DNA from: CAZPZZ01 sp964591245
GTDB lineage: Bacteria; Acidobacteriota; Vicinamibacteria; Vicinamibacterales; UBA8438
Assembly: GCA_964591245.1 (NCBI GenBank)
Contig: CAZPZZ010000174.1
Location: 1 to 7,645 of the forward strand
Reading direction: 5' to 3'
DNA: 7,645 nucleotides
Both the position numbers and the translations under genes were made by a program. Position 1 is the first letter of the stretch. Each line of letters opens with the position of its first letter. The notes under the pieces are model-generated. The model made no database searches and had not been told where the DNA came from. It saw only the letters and a list, made by a program, of their open reading frames with translations. Below are positions 6,017-7,645 of the stretch, in pieces.

Positions 6017-7645
6017 ATGTCTCGAATATTTTCTTTTTTCTCCCACGTCCGTGCCGTCGTGTTCATGGGGGGCGTGACCCTGGGCGCGGCGACCGCGACA
6101 GGACAGATCGCGCAGGATACCGTCAGGCCCGTGACCGACGCGGAACTCCAGAACCCCGGTCCAGACGACTGGCTCATGTGGCGTCGCACACTCGATAGTT
6201 GGGGCTACAGTCCATTGGCTCAGATCAACCGGGACAACGTGGACACTATCAAGATGGTCTGGACGCGAGGCCTCACGGCGGGTCTCCAGCAAGGGACACC
6301 CTTGGTGCGGGATGACGTCCTGTACATGCCCAATCCCCGTGACGTCACCCAGGCACTCGACGCGACAACGGGTGACCTCATCTGGGAACACCGTCGGGAA
6401 CGTCCTGATGACTTGGCCGATCATGTGATTCGGGCCCAGATGGACGCGAACCGGAACCTTGCCATCTATGGGAGCACGATTATCGATACCAGCACGGATG
6501 GTCATGTGTTCGCGCTCGACGCGACGACTGGTGAACTGCGCTGGGATACTGAGATTCTTGACCATCGACAATACCCCGTGAACCAGACGTCAGGTCCGAT
6601 CATCGCCAACGGCAAGGTGATCTCCGGGCGGAGTTGTGTGCCGACCGGCGGACCCGAGGCGTGCATCATCGCGGCCCATGACGCGGTCACTGGTGCGGAG
6701 CTCTGGCGCCGACGCTTGATTCCTGCACCAGGCGAACCTGGTGACGAGACATGGGGTGGTGTCCCATTCGAGGAACGGCGACATGTTGGTTCGTGGATGG
6801 TGCCCAGTTTCGACCCTGAGGCGAACCTGGTATTCGTCGGGACGTCGGTTACCTCGCCAGCACCGAAATTCATGTTGGGGGGAATAGAGAACAAGCATCT
6901 CTATCACAATTCGACCCTTGCCCTGGACGCGGACACCGGCGAGATCGTCTGGTATTACCAACACCTGAATGATCATTGGGATTTGGATCACCCCTTCGAG
7001 CGGTTACTCGTCGATACCGTGGTGACGCCCGACCCGGCGTCGGTGAGCTGGATCAATCCTCGGTTGCAGCCCGGGGAGATGCGTCGAGTGGTAACCGGTA
7101 TCCCGGGGAAGACCGGCATCGTGTACACACTGGATCGCATCACGGGCGAATTCCTCTGGGCAACACCCACCGTCACGCAGAATGTCATCAGTGACATCGA
7201 TGGTGCGACGGGGGCGGTAACGGAAAACGCCGAGGTCGTGTTCACCGGTCCGGGCCAGCAGGTGTTGACCTGCCCCCACGCCAGTGGTGGCAAGGACTGG
7301 GAGACCGGTGCCTACAATCCACAGAGCAACACCATGTTTTTTCCCTTGCGAAACACGTGTTCCCGCATGCGCGCAACAAACGCTGAGACCAGTGCAAATT
7401 CGCTCTACGCGATCGATTGGCGCCGCGAGATTGCGCCCGGTACCGATAACGTCGGCACCGTTCGCGCGATCTCGGTAGAGACGGGAGAAACACTCTGGGT
7501 GTATCAGCAACGGGCAGCCACGATGTCGCTTGTTGCAACGGCAGGTGGGCTCATCTTTGGTGGTGACACCAATGGCCGCTTCAGGGCGTTTGATCAGGAC
7601 ACCGGAGAGGTGCTCTGGGAGATTAATCTTGGTGCGTCGGTGACC
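6017..7645 (+). CDS. Secreted PQQ-dependent dehydrogenase (quinoprotein), 3' end outside the window
   Basis: The frame is open from the ATG for 543 codons to the window edge. Residues 1 to about 30 look like a Sec signal peptide (Arg3, Arg12, hydrophobic 13-26, Ala/Thr/Gly-rich end), placing the enzyme in the periplasm. It then shows beta-propeller W-motifs of the form DxxTGExxW at about 115-123, 168-176, 222-230, 304-312, 373-381, 487-494 and 527-534. Family blocks are DDWLMWRRTLDSWGYSPL (50-67), HWDLDHPFE (320-328) with probable catalytic Asp322, GKTGIVYTLDR (364-374) with Lys365 at the position of the PQQ-contacting Arg of methanol dehydrogenase, and GGKDWETGAYNP (424-435). The adjacent-cysteine disulfide of MxaF is not seen. 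Cys207 and Cys216 flank Glu214, a possible metal ligand. The substrate is unknown, likely an alcohol or aldehyde. No cytochrome c motif is seen in the visible part. It is divergent from prfC. Confidence 0.92.
   Translation, partial: MSRIFSFFSHVRAVVFMGGVTLGAATATGQIAQDTVRPVTDAELQNPGPDDWLMWRRTLDSWGYSPLAQINRDNVDTIKMVWTRGLTAGLQQGTPLVRDDVLYMPNPRDVTQALDATTGDLIWEHRRERPDDLADHVIRAQMDANRNLAIYGSTIIDTSTDGHVFALDATTGELRWDTEILDHRQYPVNQTSGPIIANGKVISGRSCVPTGGPEACIIAAHDAVTGAELWRRRLIPAPGEPGDETWGGVPFEERRHVGSWMVPSFDPEANLVFVGTSVTSPAPKFMLGGIENKHLYHNSTLALDADTGEIVWYYQHLNDHWDLDHPFERLLVDTVVTPDPASVSWINPRLQPGEMRRVVTGIPGKTGIVYTLDRITGEFLWATPTVTQNVISDIDGATGAVTENAEVVFTGPGQQVLTCPHASGGKDWETGAYNPQSNTMFFPLRNTCSRMRATNAETSANSLYAIDWRREIAPGTDNVGTVRAISVETGETLWVYQQRAATMSLVATAGGLIFGGDTNGRFRAFDQDTGEVLWEINLGASVT

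Noticed and set aside
5838..6571. Open frames opposite the PQQ dehydrogenase gene and upstream of it, on both strands
   Set aside because: They overlap the well-supported PQQ reading frame or the short intergenic region, and their translations match no family.

Overview
The window is from a bacterium of moderately high GC content. It carries ordinary bacterial housekeeping genes with tight stop/start junctions, plus the start of a secreted (periplasmic-type) PQQ enzyme, which favours a Gram-negative-type cell. No 16S rRNA or other marker allows a phylum call. The ProA sequence resembles the plant/animal P5CS reductase domain more than E. coli ProA. The PQQ enzyme belongs to a divergent group outside classical MxaF, which fits an uncultured environmental lineage, but that is inference.

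Layout. Positions 1-130 hold no supported gene. On the minus strand, proB (2516 to 1434) is followed one base later by proA (1432 to 131): a two-gene proline biosynthesis operon. About 470 bp of non-coding DNA (2517-2986) follows, containing a strong imperfect inverted repeat at 2632-2694. On the plus strand, 2987-3607 encodes a DTW-domain protein (TapT-type tRNA-uridine aminocarboxypropyltransferase). It converges on a minus-strand pair: prfC (release factor 3, 5824 to 4232) and a UPF0462/C4orf33-like protein (4232 to 3723), whose start overlaps the prfC stop by one base. A 0.19-kb intergenic region separates prfC from a divergent plus-strand gene for a secreted PQQ-dependent dehydrogenase (6017 onward), cut by the right edge of the window.

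How they work together. ProB phosphorylates glutamate and ProA reduces the product, so those two genes form one pathway. RF3 (peptide release) and the DTW enzyme (tRNA modification) both serve translation but are transcribed towards each other, so no operon link is implied. The UPF0462 protein is probably co-expressed with RF3. The PQQ dehydrogenase is a separate periplasmic oxidation function.

I saw no CRISPR array, transposase, integrase, toxin-antitoxin pair or defence cluster. The points most worth a second look are the P5CS-like ProA, the coupled prfC-UPF0462 pair, the unusual metal site of the PQQ enzyme, and the structured element in the proB/DTW intergenic region.
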